This document shows, one piece after another, positions 62,727 through 64,000 of a DNA stretch of 64,000 nucleotides; position 1 is the stretch's first letter, and each line of letters opens with the position of its first letter. Under the pieces are notes generated by a model that was given only the letters and a program-made list of their open reading frames with translations, had not been told where the DNA came from and made no database searches. The stretch comes from Psychrobacter sp. DAB_AL43B. GTDB taxonomy: Bacteria; Pseudomonadota; Gammaproteobacteria; Pseudomonadales; Moraxellaceae. The stretch spans positions 1,302,001 to 1,366,000 of the forward strand of contig NZ_LT799838.1 of NCBI RefSeq assembly GCF_900168255.1, given 5' to 3'. The position numbers and the translations under genes are program-made.

Positions 62727-63929
62727 TTAAGATAGCTTTGGAGACATATTATGCACTTGTAAGTGCTCAATTCTATGTTGTCTTAAGGCTTCGCCAATCG
62801 CTGGACCTTTAAGGTTTTTCTCGATATCGTTCATACTAATACTATGGAAGCTATCCAACGCCAACATCATCTGACGGTGCTGTATAGCTAGCTGTAATAC
62901 GTGACTACATACGAGCAATTGCGAGAGTTTTTCAGGCTCCTTATGGGCGCTACAAGCTTGAATAAGATCGATTTTTCCAGCAGCATTAATCTGATTGATT
63001 ACGCTTAATTTCTCAGCTTGTTGTACAAATAGAGTCGCAAACTGGGTTTGTGCTTTTGGTACCTTAGCCGTATTGCCTATCTCGTTAATCGCTTTGGCAG
63101 CTGTCTTCAATTCATCAGGCTTTAAATCATTGGCGTTAAGATTAAATAACGACGAATTGAGGCTAGCCATTAAGATTGCCCAACGCTGTGATAAATTTAA
63201 CTGCATTTGACCGGCAAAATACAGCGCTGTCTGCACAGTTTCTCTTATGTGAGCATGATTCCAAGCCTGATTTAATGGCGCAAAATATTCTGTGAGCGCC
63301 CCGATTTCAAACAGCTGCTGCCAGTATACATGAGGGGATAGTTGCATCATCGCGCGGCTCGACTCTTGCCAAATACGCTCGCTACTCAAATGCGCAAGCT
63401 CTCCTGAACTAACCAGTTGGCGCATTAATAGTAAGGTTTCATCAGCGATGGTAAAACCCAAATCATAATAACGACTATAGAAGCGAGCCGTTCTAAGCAC
63501 CCGTAAAGGGTCTTCGCTAAAGGCGCTGGATACATGACGCAAGGTTTTGTTTTCTATGTCAGTCAGTCCGCCATAGTAATCAATCACTTCGCCGTTTATA
63601 GGGGTGTCATCGCTTAAGCTTATGACTTCAATTGCCATGGCGTTGACGGTCAAATCACGCCGCTGTAAATCGTCTTTTAAGCTAACGTTTGGACTGGCAT
63701 GGACGCTAAAGCCCTGATAGCCAACCCCTTGTTTGCGTTCAGTGCGTGCAAGCGCATACTCTTCACGGCTCACTGGATGCAAAAATACGGGAAAATCTGC
63801 GCCTACCTGTTGAAATCCTGCATCAAGCATTTTTGCAACGGTTGCTCCGACAACGACAAAGTCTTTATCTTTGATAGGGCGTCCTAATAGCTGATCACGT
63901 ACTGCACCGCCAACGAGATAGACTTGCAT
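62727..63929 (-). CDS. cca: CCA-adding tRNA nucleotidyltransferase
   Basis: The 400-residue protein begins MQVYLVGGAVRDQLLGRPIKD-KDFVVVG, the class II nucleotidyltransferase motif with the metal aspartates. ARTERKQGVGYQGF and DLQRRDLTVNAMA follow, then the neck (DPLRVLRTARFYSRY). The C-terminal region aligns with the E. coli type 1 enzyme's HD domain (HAHIRETVQTALYF...), but the HD pair itself is not visible (ASLN instead of HD), so phosphohydrolase activity is doubtful. It adds or repairs the CCA end of tRNAs. AAAGAGG precedes the ATG at 63929. Confidence 0.93.
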   Translation of the reverse strand: MQVYLVGGAVRDQLLGRPIKDKDFVVVGATVAKMLDAGFQQVGADFPVFLHPVSREEYALARTERKQGVGYQGFSVHASPNVSLKDDLQRRDLTVNAMAIEVISLSDDTPINGEVIDYYGGLTDIENKTLRHVSSAFSEDPLRVLRTARFYSRYYDLGFTIADETLLLMRQLVSSGELAHLSSERIWQESSRAMMQLSPHVYWQQLFEIGALTEYFAPLNQAWNHAHIRETVQTALYFAGQMQLNLSQRWAILMASLNSSLFNLNANDLKPDELKTAAKAINEIGNTAKVPKAQTQFATLFVQQAEKLSVINQINAAGKIDLIQACSAHKEPEKLSQLLVCSHVLQLAIQHRQMMLALDSFHSISMNDIEKNLKGPAIGEALRQHRIEHLQVHNMSPKLS

Positions 63930-64000
63930 GGTAACCTCTTTCGTTATTTTAGTTTTAATCGGGTTATAAAAATAAAAGTATTAAATGCTAAGCCAACACA

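Overview
The window looks like chromosomal DNA of a Psychrobacter-like member of the Moraxellaceae (Gammaproteobacteria). This is an inference from gene content and moderately AT-rich base composition: a Lif-dependent lipase, a fatty-acid oxidation locus with a TetR regulator, a YadA-type adhesin, a bacterial CCA-adding enzyme and many small degraded insertion elements. No species-level marker such as rRNA is present.

Left end (1-7440): a four-gene minus-strand operon matches the beta-hydroxyaspartate cycle for glyoxylate/glycolate assimilation (bhcA, bhcB, bhcC, bhcD, transcribed from 4804 to 160 and closed by a strong terminator). About 0.9 kb of mostly non-coding DNA with an IS3-type remnant separates it from an NAD-type malic enzyme on the plus strand. 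The cycle makes oxaloacetate and the malic enzyme makes pyruvate from malate, so the two fit together as a C2-to-C4/C3 module.

7440-9800 is a graveyard: an MBL-fold hydrolase stub cut by a palindromic miniature element, a secreted beta-helix-type protein broken by an amber codon and several frameshifts (one from an exact 11-bp tandem duplication), a small intact orphan gene and a fragment of another.

9835-24570 is a lipid-utilisation region: a TetR regulator, thiolase (fadA), FadB-like two-domain enzyme, CaiB-type CoA-transferase, FadD ligase and FadL porin. A secreted lipase with its foldase chaperone lies on the other strand, followed by an acyl-CoA dehydrogenase and a second acyl-CoA ligase. 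Four similar 6-4-6 palindromes (GGTAAT-N4-ATTACC) lie in the two divergent intergenic regions and suggest one regulon. Together these genes would take triglyceride outside the cell to acetyl-CoA inside it.

24900-33180 holds a type II NADH dehydrogenase, an orphan SdhB-like iron-sulfur subunit co-transcribed with a 17-repeat leucine-rich-repeat protein, an HSL-type esterase, and a trimeric autotransporter adhesin whose stalk consists of eight 15-residue repeats. Two miniature elements and an IS3-type transposase tail punctuate it.

33185-61140 is a patchwork of single genes for small-molecule export, detoxification and regulation. It includes three MocR-type PLP regulators (one broken by a 20-bp tandem duplication), two LysE exporters, EamA and MFS transporters, TetR, HxlR, AraC and LysR regulators next to clear palindromic operators, an ArgD-like aminotransferase and several pseudogenes (tpm copy, GNAT with a single TAG, VOC tail). 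The right end carries an hsdR remnant beside a CAU-anticodon tRNA (probably Ile2), a FolM-like reductase and cca.
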